A stretch of DNA of 64,000 bases from CAWBQO01 sp963790965 (GTDB lineage: Bacteria; Bacteroidota; Rhodothermia; Rhodothermales; DASSAV01). The DNA is taken from positions 62,001 to 126,000 of the forward strand of contig CAWBQO010000001.1 of NCBI GenBank assembly GCA_963790965.1, written 5' to 3'. Positions within the stretch are counted from its first letter, which is position 1. Every line of letters starts with the position of its first letter. The notes under the pieces were generated by a model. The model was not told the DNA's origin. It was given only the letters and a program-made list of their open reading frames with translations, and did not search any database. Positions 54,001 through 61,965 of the stretch are shown here, piece after piece. The position numbers and the translations under genes are program-made.

Positions 54001-55044
54001 ATGACCCGAAACTCTCTTGCTCCAAGCGTACGAGTGGCCCTCCGGTGGTCGGCGCTCGTCCTCGTGGCGGCGCTGGCCATCCGGCCGGCCGCAGCGCAGA
54101 AGGTGGGTACGACCTCCTTCCAGTTCCTCAAAGTGATGCCCTCTGCACGGGCCACGGGAATGGGGGAAGCTTTTACAGCCGTAGCCAGAGGGAGCGATGC
54201 GCTCTTCTGGAATCCCGCGGGCCTTACATCCGTCGAAAAGATGCAGGTCTCGGCCACGCAGGTGCTCTGGCTCTTCGATACCGGGCAGAGCGCCGTCGCC
54301 TTCGGAGCCAACGCCGGGCGGTGGGGGCATGTTGGCGTGCAGTTCCAGTACGTCGACTATGGGGCCATCGAGGAGACGCGCGTCGAGGACCTCGGTTTTG
54401 GGCAGGGCGGAACGTACAACCCGGGCCTTACCGGTGCCACCTTCAGCCCGCGCGCTTACGTCGTCGGCCTCAGCTATGGGCGGTCTCTGACCGACCGGTT
54501 TTCGGCCGGCCTGACGGCCAAGTATGCCTCGGAATCCCTCTACAGCAGCGGCTCGGTAAGCGTTGGCGAAAACTCGTACAACACGTCCGCCTCAGCGGTG
54601 CTGTTCGACTTCGGTATGCAGTACGACACCGACTTTCGCTCGACGCGGATCGGGGCTTCGGTTCAGAATTTCGGCCCCTCGGTCCAGTTTGCCGAAGAGG
54701 AGTTTCCGGCACCGATGACCTTCCGGCTCGGAATTGCGGCCGATCTGATGGGCCGAAACGGGCTGATCGTGCCCAACAACATGAGCCGGCTAACGCTCTC
54801 CTACGACCTTGTGCAGCCGAACGATTACGATCAGCAGATGCACCTGGGGGCGGAGTACGGCTTCATGGACGTGCTTGCCCTGCGCGGCGGCTACAAGCTC
54901 AACTACGACGCCGACAACTGGACGTTCGGTGGGGGCCTTCATACCGGCGTCGCGGGGGTGGGTCTTGCCATCGACTACAGCTACGGCGGGATGAACGCGG
55001 CGCTGGGCAGCGTCCATCGCTTCTCCATCTCCGCAGGTATTTAG
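54001..55044 (+). CDS. PorV/PorQ-family outer-membrane protein
   Basis: A 347-residue outer-membrane beta-barrel of the PorV/PorQ (UPF0164-like) family: signal peptide ending AIRPAAAQ, then FLKVMPSARATGMGEAFTAV and SDALFWNPAGLTSVEKMQVS, the diagnostic ARAxGMGxAxxAxxxDxxAxxWNPAGL pattern, and barrel strands to HRFSISAGI. PorV is the T9SS shuttle that carries cargo to the surface; paralogues encoded within glycan operons are common in this group. It lies nine bases after a T9SS-tailed protein gene, which may be a dedicated client. The client link is inference. Confidence 0.85.
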   Translation: MTRNSLAPSVRVALRWSALVLVAALAIRPAAAQKVGTTSFQFLKVMPSARATGMGEAFTAVARGSDALFWNPAGLTSVEKMQVSATQVLWLFDTGQSAVAFGANAGRWGHVGVQFQYVDYGAIEETRVEDLGFGQGGTYNPGLTGATFSPRAYVVGLSYGRSLTDRFSAGLTAKYASESLYSSGSVSVGENSYNTSASAVLFDFGMQYDTDFRSTRIGASVQNFGPSVQFAEEEFPAPMTFRLGIAADLMGRNGLIVPNNMSRLTLSYDLVQPNDYDQQMHLGAEYGFMDVLALRGGYKLNYDADNWTFGGGLHTGVAGVGLAIDYSYGGMNAALGSVHRFSISAGI

Positions 55045-55077
55045 CCGGAGCCGGCGCGCTCCTTTTCGCCTCCTGAT

Positions 55078-56472
55078 ATGAAACGATTATCCTTTCTCCC
55101 CGTGCTCTTTGCGGCGCTCGCCGCGGTGCCGGCAGCGCGGGCGCAGAGCGTCGCAGAGCCGCTGCTCATACAGGGCGTGGACCAGTTCATCACCATCGGC
55201 GCGCGCGCGCGGGCAATGGGCGGGAGTGTGATTGGCGCCGGCAACGACGCCACGGCTCTCTTCGGCAACCCGGCTGCGCTCGGGATGCTCGCAGGGCCGG
55301 AGGTGCGTCTCGGCGCAGCCTACAGCACTACCGAGTACCGGCAGGACCAGGAGTGGCTGCCCAACCGCATCTACGCTGAGATGAGCCTGATCCTGGAAGG
55401 CGATCCAGCCGCCGTCACGCGTCCGTTCGACAGCATCACGCCCGACTGGAAAAGGACACAATCAGCCTTCAAGCCGGGTTTCGTCGCGGCGGCCATGCCG
55501 TTTCGCGCGGGGCCGGTGCGCCTCACGGCCGCGCTGGGCTATGGCCTCATGATCGACCTGGACCACTATTTTCAGAATAACAATGCCCTTGATCCGAATA
55601 TCGGACAGCTTCGCCCGCGGCCGATAGAACGCCTCAAGCAGGGCGATACGCTCGATGTAAACTGGTACCAGTTCAGCCGTTCGCGAGAAGGCAGCATCTA
55701 CAGCCTGACGCCTGCCCTTGCCGTTACGGTCGGCAATGCCTGGCATTTTGGCGCGGCCGTCGGCTTTTTGAACGGTTCGTCCGACGACGTGGAGAGCACG
55801 CGCGGCCGCGGCGTCTTTCAGCTGCGCTACAACAACGACTTTTCGCTGCTTGAAAACCCGGCCGATTATGCGCTCGCCGGCACGTCCGATTACAGCGGCA
55901 CGTTTGTTACGCTCAGTCTGCTTCACACGAGTCGCTACTATCGTCTCGGGGCGACCTTCCGCCCCGGCTATACGCTCACGAGATCGTGGGACCTGGACGG
56001 CGGCCAATTTGCTCCTGCTTACAGCGCAATGCGTTCCGGCAAGGACGAGATCGAATATCCGTCGGACTACAGCCTCGGCATTGCGCTCACGCCCACCGAG
56101 CGGTGGAACGTGGCCGTCGACTATGAAGTCCGCCATCTCAGCGATGCGCGCCTGAATGCCGATACGACGCAGTGGCAGGACGGCAACACGCTGCGGCTCG
56201 GGGCCGAGTTCGAGGCTCTCCGGTGGCTACGCCTTCGTGCCGGGTTCCGAGACGAGCCGCAGACGTTCGTTCCGGCGGGCGCGGGCCTGCTCGACGATCC
56301 CGCCCGCGCCTCGGTCTACTCGCTCGGAGCTGGACTGGCTTTCGGAATGATCTCCTTTGACGTGGCCTACGAATACCTCGATCTGGCGTACCCGGACCGC
56401 TGGATGTCCAACATCAACCACAACGAGCGCTACCGCCACGCCGTAGTCCTCGAAGCGGGTGTTCGGTTCTGA
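55078..56472 (+). CDS. FadL/OmpP1-like outer-membrane protein
   Basis: A 464-residue predicted beta-barrel with signal peptide ending AVPAARAQ. GARARAMGGSVIGAGNDATA and LFGNPAALGMLAGPEVRLGA match the N-terminal hatch-like segment shared by FadL/OmpP1 and PorV-like barrels. Alternating aromatic strands follow, to a C-terminal VVLEAGVRF with terminal Phe. It is 33 bp after the PorV-like gene and 24 bp before the heparinase-type lyase, so it is in the same operon. It could be a diffusion channel for products or a second PorV-type protein; the family resemblance does not decide. Confidence 0.75.
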   Translation: MKRLSFLPVLFAALAAVPAARAQSVAEPLLIQGVDQFITIGARARAMGGSVIGAGNDATALFGNPAALGMLAGPEVRLGAAYSTTEYRQDQEWLPNRIYAEMSLILEGDPAAVTRPFDSITPDWKRTQSAFKPGFVAAAMPFRAGPVRLTAALGYGLMIDLDHYFQNNNALDPNIGQLRPRPIERLKQGDTLDVNWYQFSRSREGSIYSLTPALAVTVGNAWHFGAAVGFLNGSSDDVESTRGRGVFQLRYNNDFSLLENPADYALAGTSDYSGTFVTLSLLHTSRYYRLGATFRPGYTLTRSWDLDGGQFAPAYSAMRSGKDEIEYPSDYSLGIALTPTERWNVAVDYEVRHLSDARLNADTTQWQDGNTLRLGAEFEALRWLRLRAGFRDEPQTFVPAGAGLLDDPARASVYSLGAGLAFGMISFDVAYEYLDLAYPDRWMSNINHNERYRHAVVLEAGVRF

Positions 56473-56496
56473 AGTTCGGCGCGCTTGGTGACGAGA

Positions 56497-59202
56497 ATGA
56501 ATAAGGCTTTGCATTTGCACCTGCGGCTGGGCGTCTTTATGATGGCCTTGCTTCTGGGCGGGACTTCAGCCGCCCGCGCGCAGACGCTCTACAATTCGTA
56601 CTCGGGCTTCACCGTCCCCACGGACCCGGTGCTGCCTGCGGCGGAGGTGCATCCGTCGCTCATGTTCGCCGCCGCCGACGTGCCGGGCCTTCTCGCCAAA
56701 AAAGACCAGGACGCTTATGCCATGACGCTATGGAACCGGCTCTTCGGTACGTCATCGGGCGCGTGGTACAACAAGTACAAGAGCAGCGCGGCGACGGACT
56801 TCTCCGATCCTGCCGAGCGGTCGCAGTTCACGAAGCTCATGGCTTTCGCGTGGATCATGAACGGCGACGCAGCGGCCCGCGGCAAGGCCATCGATGGGCT
56901 GCTCGCCGCCTATGCCAACGTGCCGCGCACGGGCGCATCATCGTCGTTTGACAAACCCTGGGACGAGATCTACCGGGGCACGTGGCTGCAGAACTACGTC
57001 GAGGCGTACGACTGGGTGCAGCCACAGCTTACGCCTGCTCAGGATGCCGCCATTCGGGACTTGCTGGTCGAGGAAGTGCTGCTTCTGCGCAATAACATGG
57101 TCTCGGGTGCCCGGTACGCGCCGCGCCCGCACAACCACCGCGCCAAGCCGGCCTACGGCATCGCCTCCGCCGCCCTCGCGCTCTCGGCTGATCCACGGGC
57201 AGCGGACTGGCTTCGCTTCGGCCTTGAACAGGTCAACACCGTCACAAAGTACCAGTACAGCGCCGACGGCATCTACCGGGAAGGAGGCCACTACGATATG
57301 TACTCGGCCGTCAACTTTATTCCCTTCTTGTGGCAGTATCTCAACGTGTCCGGTGTCAACCACTTCCCGTACTACCAGGCCGCCTTCGAGTGGCCCGTGC
57401 TGACTCGCACCGGGCGTGGATGGATCCCTAACCTGGAAGACAGCTATCTGAAGGTCTTTCCGACCCACATGGTCGCTGCCGCGTACACGGGTACCAGCAC
57501 CCGCCTCCATACGAGCGCCCCGCTGTCCGAAGTGCTCCAGTGGCACTGGTTTGCCTCCACCGACTTCACGAACGGCAAGTATACGGGTGCCTCGAACGAT
57601 GTCGTCTGGGAAATCGACGAGTACGTCCTCTATCATCCGGAGATAGCAGAGTCGGCCCCGGACGTCGATCCACTCGTCCATCTGGCTACCGGGCAGACGG
57701 TCTTCCGCGCGAGCTGGACGGACACGCAGGCTCCTTACCTCCTCTTTCACGGGGTGGCGGCGGCGGACAACCACGACCATCCGGACCTGCTTTCCTACTT
57801 CGTCGAGAGCCGCGCCGCCGTGCTCGTGCCGGATGCCGGCTACGGCCCCGGCGGTTTCAGCGACGACCGACGGGATTCGTGGTATACCACGCCCGAGGCG
57901 CATACCACCCTCACGCTGGGGGGCGCGCCGCTGACGAACTTCCTTCCTGCCGATCAGAACCTCGGGCCCAAGGACGTTCACTTCCTGCAGGCCGATAGCT
58001 TTGCGCTCAACGAGAAGCAGGCGACCGCCGCCGGAAAGTCGTACGAGAACAGCATCAGCCGGGGCGTTGCCTTCATCGACGGTGCGTTCTGGGTCGTGTA
58101 TGACCGCGTGGCTACGGCCGCACCCGAGCCGGTGCCGATCAAGATGTTCCTCCACGGACGCGGCTCGCTTACCCGGACGGGCAACACGATGAAGTGGGTC
58201 TCGCCGACCGACGTTTATGGATTCAGCGCCGCGCTGCACGCTTTCGTGCTTACGTCCGAAGACGCTACGTTGTCGGAATCGACCGGATGGACGAGCTTCG
58301 CCAGCGGCCGCGAGGAATCGCAGCGCTACGTTGCGGTCGAGCAAACCGCCGATTCGGCGCTCTTCATGCACCTGCTCTACCCATCGGCACCCTCCGAGAG
58401 CCTGCCGCCTATCACAGACCTGAGCGGCGCCGGCCGCCTGGCGTTCAGCTTGGTCGAGAACGGAATCCAGCACGTCTTCACGCTCCAGGGGGACAGCTTC
58501 GTCCGCACGACGGGGGACATGACGACGGACGCCCACTTCACTTCCGCAAAAAGCGACGCGACGGGTTGGTGGTCGCTGGGCTTCGTGGAAGGGAGCTTTG
58601 TCCGCTGGAAGGGTGCCGATGTGCTCCAGGCGGAGCGGCCGGTAACGCTCTTCGTGCAGCGCATGGCTCTGGTGCCTCCCGGCGAGCCGGGTGGAGGCAC
58701 GGTGTATGACTGGCGCGTTGAGGTGGACAGTCTCGCTGCGTCCACCCGCCTCACGATTGGACTTGAAGGCGATGGGCCGGTGGAGGACATACGCTTCAAC
58801 GGAGAGGCGCTCGCCTATGAGCAGCAGGGGAGGACGCTCTCCGTCCTCTTGCCGGGACGCGGCACGCTTCAGTTTCGCCATTCGAGGACGACGGGCACCG
58901 AGCCGGCCGCGCGGCCGGGGGAACCTTCGTTCGGCCTCACGACGCCCTACCCGAACCCGTCACTTGGCGCGGCGCGCGTCTCGGGCATGATCGACCTCCC
59001 CGGCCTCACGACGCTCTCTGTCTACGACGTGCTCGGCCGGCGAGTGGCGGTCCTCTACGACGGGTTCCATCCCGGTGGGCCCATCGAGGCTGCGTGGCGG
59101 GGCACGGACGATGCCGGGCAGCCGCTCCCCGGCGGCCTGTACCTCTTTCGTCTTCAGAACGCCCGTTCGACGGCATTAACGAGCGCCGTACTGATTCGCT
59201 AA
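56497..59202 (+). CDS. Heparinase II/III-type polysaccharide lyase with T9SS sorting domain
   Basis: A 901-residue exported lyase (ATG 56497; signal peptide ending GTSAARAQ). The N-terminal alpha-toroid (HPSLMFAAADVPGLLAKKDQ, then WDEIYRGTWLQNYVEAYDW) holds catalytic-type residues in RPHNHRAKPAYG and IYREGGHYDMYS. The heparinase II/III beta-sandwich has NHDHPDLLSYFVESRAAVL with the metal or catalytic histidines, followed by DAGYGPGGF. The last ~90 residues are a T9SS domain (TTPYPNPSLGAARV, SVYDVLGRRVAVLYDG, PGGLYLFRLQNA). Such enzymes (PL15/PL17/PL39-like) cut alginate or similar uronans by beta-elimination; the exact PL family is not settled by eye. It works at the cell surface. Confidence 0.88.
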   Translation: MNKALHLHLRLGVFMMALLLGGTSAARAQTLYNSYSGFTVPTDPVLPAAEVHPSLMFAAADVPGLLAKKDQDAYAMTLWNRLFGTSSGAWYNKYKSSAATDFSDPAERSQFTKLMAFAWIMNGDAAARGKAIDGLLAAYANVPRTGASSSFDKPWDEIYRGTWLQNYVEAYDWVQPQLTPAQDAAIRDLLVEEVLLLRNNMVSGARYAPRPHNHRAKPAYGIASAALALSADPRAADWLRFGLEQVNTVTKYQYSADGIYREGGHYDMYSAVNFIPFLWQYLNVSGVNHFPYYQAAFEWPVLTRTGRGWIPNLEDSYLKVFPTHMVAAAYTGTSTRLHTSAPLSEVLQWHWFASTDFTNGKYTGASNDVVWEIDEYVLYHPEIAESAPDVDPLVHLATGQTVFRASWTDTQAPYLLFHGVAAADNHDHPDLLSYFVESRAAVLVPDAGYGPGGFSDDRRDSWYTTPEAHTTLTLGGAPLTNFLPADQNLGPKDVHFLQADSFALNEKQATAAGKSYENSISRGVAFIDGAFWVVYDRVATAAPEPVPIKMFLHGRGSLTRTGNTMKWVSPTDVYGFSAALHAFVLTSEDATLSESTGWTSFASGREESQRYVAVEQTADSALFMHLLYPSAPSESLPPITDLSGAGRLAFSLVENGIQHVFTLQGDSFVRTTGDMTTDAHFTSAKSDATGWWSLGFVEGSFVRWKGADVLQAERPVTLFVQRMALVPPGEPGGGTVYDWRVEVDSLAASTRLTIGLEGDGPVEDIRFNGEALAYEQQGRTLSVLLPGRGTLQFRHSRTTGTEPAARPGEPSFGLTTPYPNPSLGAARVSGMIDLPGLTTLSVYDVLGRRVAVLYDGFHPGGPIEAAWRGTDDAGQPLPGGLYLFRLQNARSTALTSAVLIR

Positions 59203-59319
59203 ACACACCCCGATAGACCTTTGGTCCAGACCGGCGCACTTATGTGTATGATATCATGCAGCGTGCCGGCCGGTGAAGGATAAACCAGCAACTCAAAACA
59301 ATCCAGTGACGAGGCCAAC

Positions 59320-60465
59320 ATGAACAAGCACTTACTACTCACATTCACGCTCACGCTGCTCGTGGCAGCGGCGGCGGCGCAGCCGGTCATCACGCCGGTC
59401 GTTTACCCGCGCTATCTCGGCTCCAACGAAAACACGGCTGACAATGGCGTCCGGTACGGCGGCTTTGGCTCGACGCCGATGGCCATTTACCTCTCTGTTG
59501 ACGGCTTGCAGCCGAACACTAACTACGAAACCCATAATAGCGGCGCGCTCGGCCTGATTACGGAGCAGGGCACCAGCACGCGCGGCAGTCAGTGGGACGG
59601 GCAGGCCTGGATCTCTCCCAGCAACTCGGTTCCGTTTGGCGTCTCCGATGCCAGTGGGCACATCGAGCGCTGGGTCTACGTCCGCACGCCCTCCGGCTAT
59701 CCGGCAGGTGTCGATACGACCTCGCTTCGGGTGCGCCTCCGCCCCGTGGGTGCCTCGACGGCCGAGGTGGAGTACGGCCCGAGCAACGCGCCGGAGGGAG
59801 AGATCACGGTCCTCGAGGTTGACTCCTCCGCCACGCAGTCCTACGTGCCCGGCGGCGCGATCATCCGCGGCATGGTGGATCCCTCACACGCAGGACAGTA
59901 CATCTTTGCCTACGCGCTTCCCACCGACGTGCGCCCGCTGGCAGGCTGGCTTGTGCAGACCGAGGGGCACAACGACGACGGTGGCGATCTGAATGCTCGT
60001 CTTGAGAACGACTCCACCGCGGGAGTCTTCGAACTGACGGTTCCGGCCGGAATCACCGTCACGAAGCTCGAAGTGCGTAACGAGCAGGGGCAGGTCGTGG
60101 CGACGGCTGCAGGAGCTTGGATGGCCGGTGCGCCTGCAACGATTACCGAGTTGAACAATCTCGCCATTATTCCGCTTCCCGCTGAAGTGACGGATGTACC
60201 GACCCGCGTGTCGCTCGGCCGCAACTACCCCAACCCCTTCAGCGCAGTCTCTACGGTTCCCTTCAGCCTTGATAAGGCGCAGCGGGTGCGACTGGCCGTC
60301 TATGATCTCCTCGGCCGCGAAGTGGCCGTTCTGGCGGACGGCATGATGGCCGAGGGGCCGCACGAGGTCTCTTTCAACGCAAAGGGGCTGCCGTCGGGTA
60401 TGTATCTCTATCGCCTTGATGCCGGCAGCGAGCGGCAGATGAAGACGATGGTGCTCATTCGATAA
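59320..60465 (+). CDS. Secreted protein with T9SS sorting domain, possible polysaccharide-binding
   Basis: A 381-residue exported protein (MNKHLLLTFTLTLLVAAAAA leader). The body (VVYPRYLGSNENTADNGVRY, then AIYLSVDGLQPNTNYETHNS and WVYVRTPSGYPAGVD) is predicted beta-rich and seems built of Ig-like or jelly-roll modules, resembling accessory modules beside alginate and chondroitin lyases. The C-terminal ~85 residues are a T9SS domain (LGRNYPNPFSAVSTVPFSL, AVYDLLGREVAVLADG, PSGMYLYRLDAG). It follows the heparinase-type gene by 117 bp and may have its own start of transcription. No catalytic residues are apparent; binding is inferred. Confidence 0.82.
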   Translation: MNKHLLLTFTLTLLVAAAAAQPVITPVVYPRYLGSNENTADNGVRYGGFGSTPMAIYLSVDGLQPNTNYETHNSGALGLITEQGTSTRGSQWDGQAWISPSNSVPFGVSDASGHIERWVYVRTPSGYPAGVDTTSLRVRLRPVGASTAEVEYGPSNAPEGEITVLEVDSSATQSYVPGGAIIRGMVDPSHAGQYIFAYALPTDVRPLAGWLVQTEGHNDDGGDLNARLENDSTAGVFELTVPAGITVTKLEVRNEQGQVVATAAGAWMAGAPATITELNNLAIIPLPAEVTDVPTRVSLGRNYPNPFSAVSTVPFSLDKAQRVRLAVYDLLGREVAVLADGMMAEGPHEVSFNAKGLPSGMYLYRLDAGSERQMKTMVLIR

Positions 60466-60523
60466 CTCCCGATATGGACGCACGGCCGCTCTATGCGGCA
60501 AGCGCGTCTCACCGCGGCGCATG

Positions 60524-60551
60524 CCGGCGCGGCCTGAGAGGGCCGCGCCGG
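60524..60551 (+). terminator. Perfect hairpin with nearby T-run between T9SS and PL6 genes
   Basis: CCGGCGCGGCC (60524-60534) pairs perfectly with GGCCGCGCCGG (60541-60551), and CTTCTTTT follows at 60561-60568. It could end part of the transcription before the PL6 genes. Confidence 0.55.
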
Positions 60552-60583
60552 GGCGCGCCGCTTCTTTTAAGCCCCGCTTTTCC

Positions 60584-61960
60584 ATGCCAAGCCTGTTTTG
60601 CTCTCGCCCGTTCGGGCTGATGCTGCTCTTCATCCTGCTCGCGGCCGCCCCCGCTGCGGCGCAAACGAGCGCCCGTACGCCGGCGGAGCTCCAGCGCGCC
60701 ATCAAGCGCGCGCAGCCCGGCGACGTTATCATCATGGAAGACGGCCGGTGGACCGATGCGGACATCCGCTTCGAAGCGCAGGGTGCGGTTGGAGACTCGA
60801 TCTATCTTCGCGCCCGGACCCCGGGGCAGGTCGTGCTGGACGGTGCCTCCCGCCTGCGGATCGGCGGGCAGTACCTCGTCGTGGATGGTCTTCGCTTTGA
60901 GGGCGGCGCGCTCGAAGGCGGCCACGTCATTGCCTTCCGCATCAACGAAGACTCCGCCCGGCAGGCTCGCCATTGCCGACTAACCAACAGCGCCGTGATC
61001 GATTACAACCCGCCCGACACCCTCACCGAGTACAAGTGGGTTTCTCTCTACGGCACCGACAACCGCGTGGACCACAACTATCTCGCCGGCAAGCGGCACG
61101 ACGGTGCCACAATGGTTGTCTGGCTCGAACCCCCGCCGCTGGACGTGCCGAACCGTCACCGGATCGACCATAACCTCTTCGGGGCGCGCCCTCCGCTTGG
61201 GAAGAACGGTGCCGAGGCCATCCGCATCGGCACGAGCCACCGCTCCATGCAAGACTCGGAAACGCTTGTCGAATACAACCTCTTCGAGCGGCAGGATGGT
61301 GAGGTGGAGATCATCTCCAACAAGTCCGGCAAGAACGTCTACCGGGGCAACACCTTCGTCGAAAGCACCGGCAGCCTGACCCTCCGCCACGGCAACGGTG
61401 CGCTGGTGGAAGGCAACTACTTCTTCGGAAACGGCAAGCCCGAGAGCGGCGGTGTGCGCATCATCGGCGAGGACCACCGCGTCGTGGGCAACTACTTCGA
61501 GGGGCTGCAAGGCTCCAACTACTACGCCGCGTTGCCCATCGCCAACGGCGTTCCGGACTCGCCGCTCAACCGCTACTTCCAGGTCAAGAACGCGCTCGTA
61601 GCGGACAATGTGTTCGTCGGCAACCGCTACACCGTCGTTTTTGGAGCCGGTGCCGACGGCGAAAAAACGCTGCCTCCGCAGAACGTCAGCTTTCGGAACA
61701 ACTTCTTTGCTACGGACGGCCCGGCACCCGTTATTACGGTCGTTGAGGAAGCAGAGGGGACCCGGTGGGAGGGGAACGTGGCGCTCGCGGAGTCGCTCGG
61801 AATCGAGCGGCCGGCCGGCATCGAAGTGCGGCCGCCCCTCGTGGCGGACGAGGCCCTGCGCGAAGCGCGCGCCCGCTTGCGCGGCGGTTTCCACCCGCTC
61901 ACCCGCGCCGATGTCGGGCCTGCGTGGCTCGGTGCCGCCGCAACCACGAGGGTGCGGTAG
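60584..61960 (+). CDS. PL6-family lyase (chondroitinase B / alginate lyase-like)
   Basis: A 458-residue exported right-handed beta-helix lyase (ATG 60584; signal peptide ending APAAAQ). The PL6 catalytic pair is visible: Lys in ISNKSGKNVYRGN (near residue 246) and Arg in GSLTLRHGNG (near 267), close to K250/R271 of chondroitinase B. NHNxF-like rungs (RVDHNYLAG, RIDHNLFGAR) and GGVRIIGEDHRVVGNYFEGL complete the fold. PL6 enzymes cleave alginate or dermatan sulfate; alginate is more likely beside the other lyase. Unlike its neighbour it has no T9SS tail, so it may act in the periplasm on imported oligomers. Confidence 0.9.
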   Translation: MPSLFCSRPFGLMLLFILLAAAPAAAQTSARTPAELQRAIKRAQPGDVIIMEDGRWTDADIRFEAQGAVGDSIYLRARTPGQVVLDGASRLRIGGQYLVVDGLRFEGGALEGGHVIAFRINEDSARQARHCRLTNSAVIDYNPPDTLTEYKWVSLYGTDNRVDHNYLAGKRHDGATMVVWLEPPPLDVPNRHRIDHNLFGARPPLGKNGAEAIRIGTSHRSMQDSETLVEYNLFERQDGEVEIISNKSGKNVYRGNTFVESTGSLTLRHGNGALVEGNYFFGNGKPESGGVRIIGEDHRVVGNYFEGLQGSNYYAALPIANGVPDSPLNRYFQVKNALVADNVFVGNRYTVVFGAGADGEKTLPPQNVSFRNNFFATDGPAPVITVVEEAEGTRWEGNVALAESLGIERPAGIEVRPPLVADEALREARARLRGGFHPLTRADVGPAWLGAAATTRVR

Positions 61961-61965
61961 CCGCT

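Noticed and set aside
56938..58881. 647-codon open frame on the minus strand
   Set aside because: It is the antisense shadow of the heparinase-type lyase, whose sense frame carries clear motifs.
59248..59257. ATGATATCAT palindrome as a par-type site
   Set aside because: A single copy without the GTATGATACC context; it may simply be part of an AT-rich promoter.
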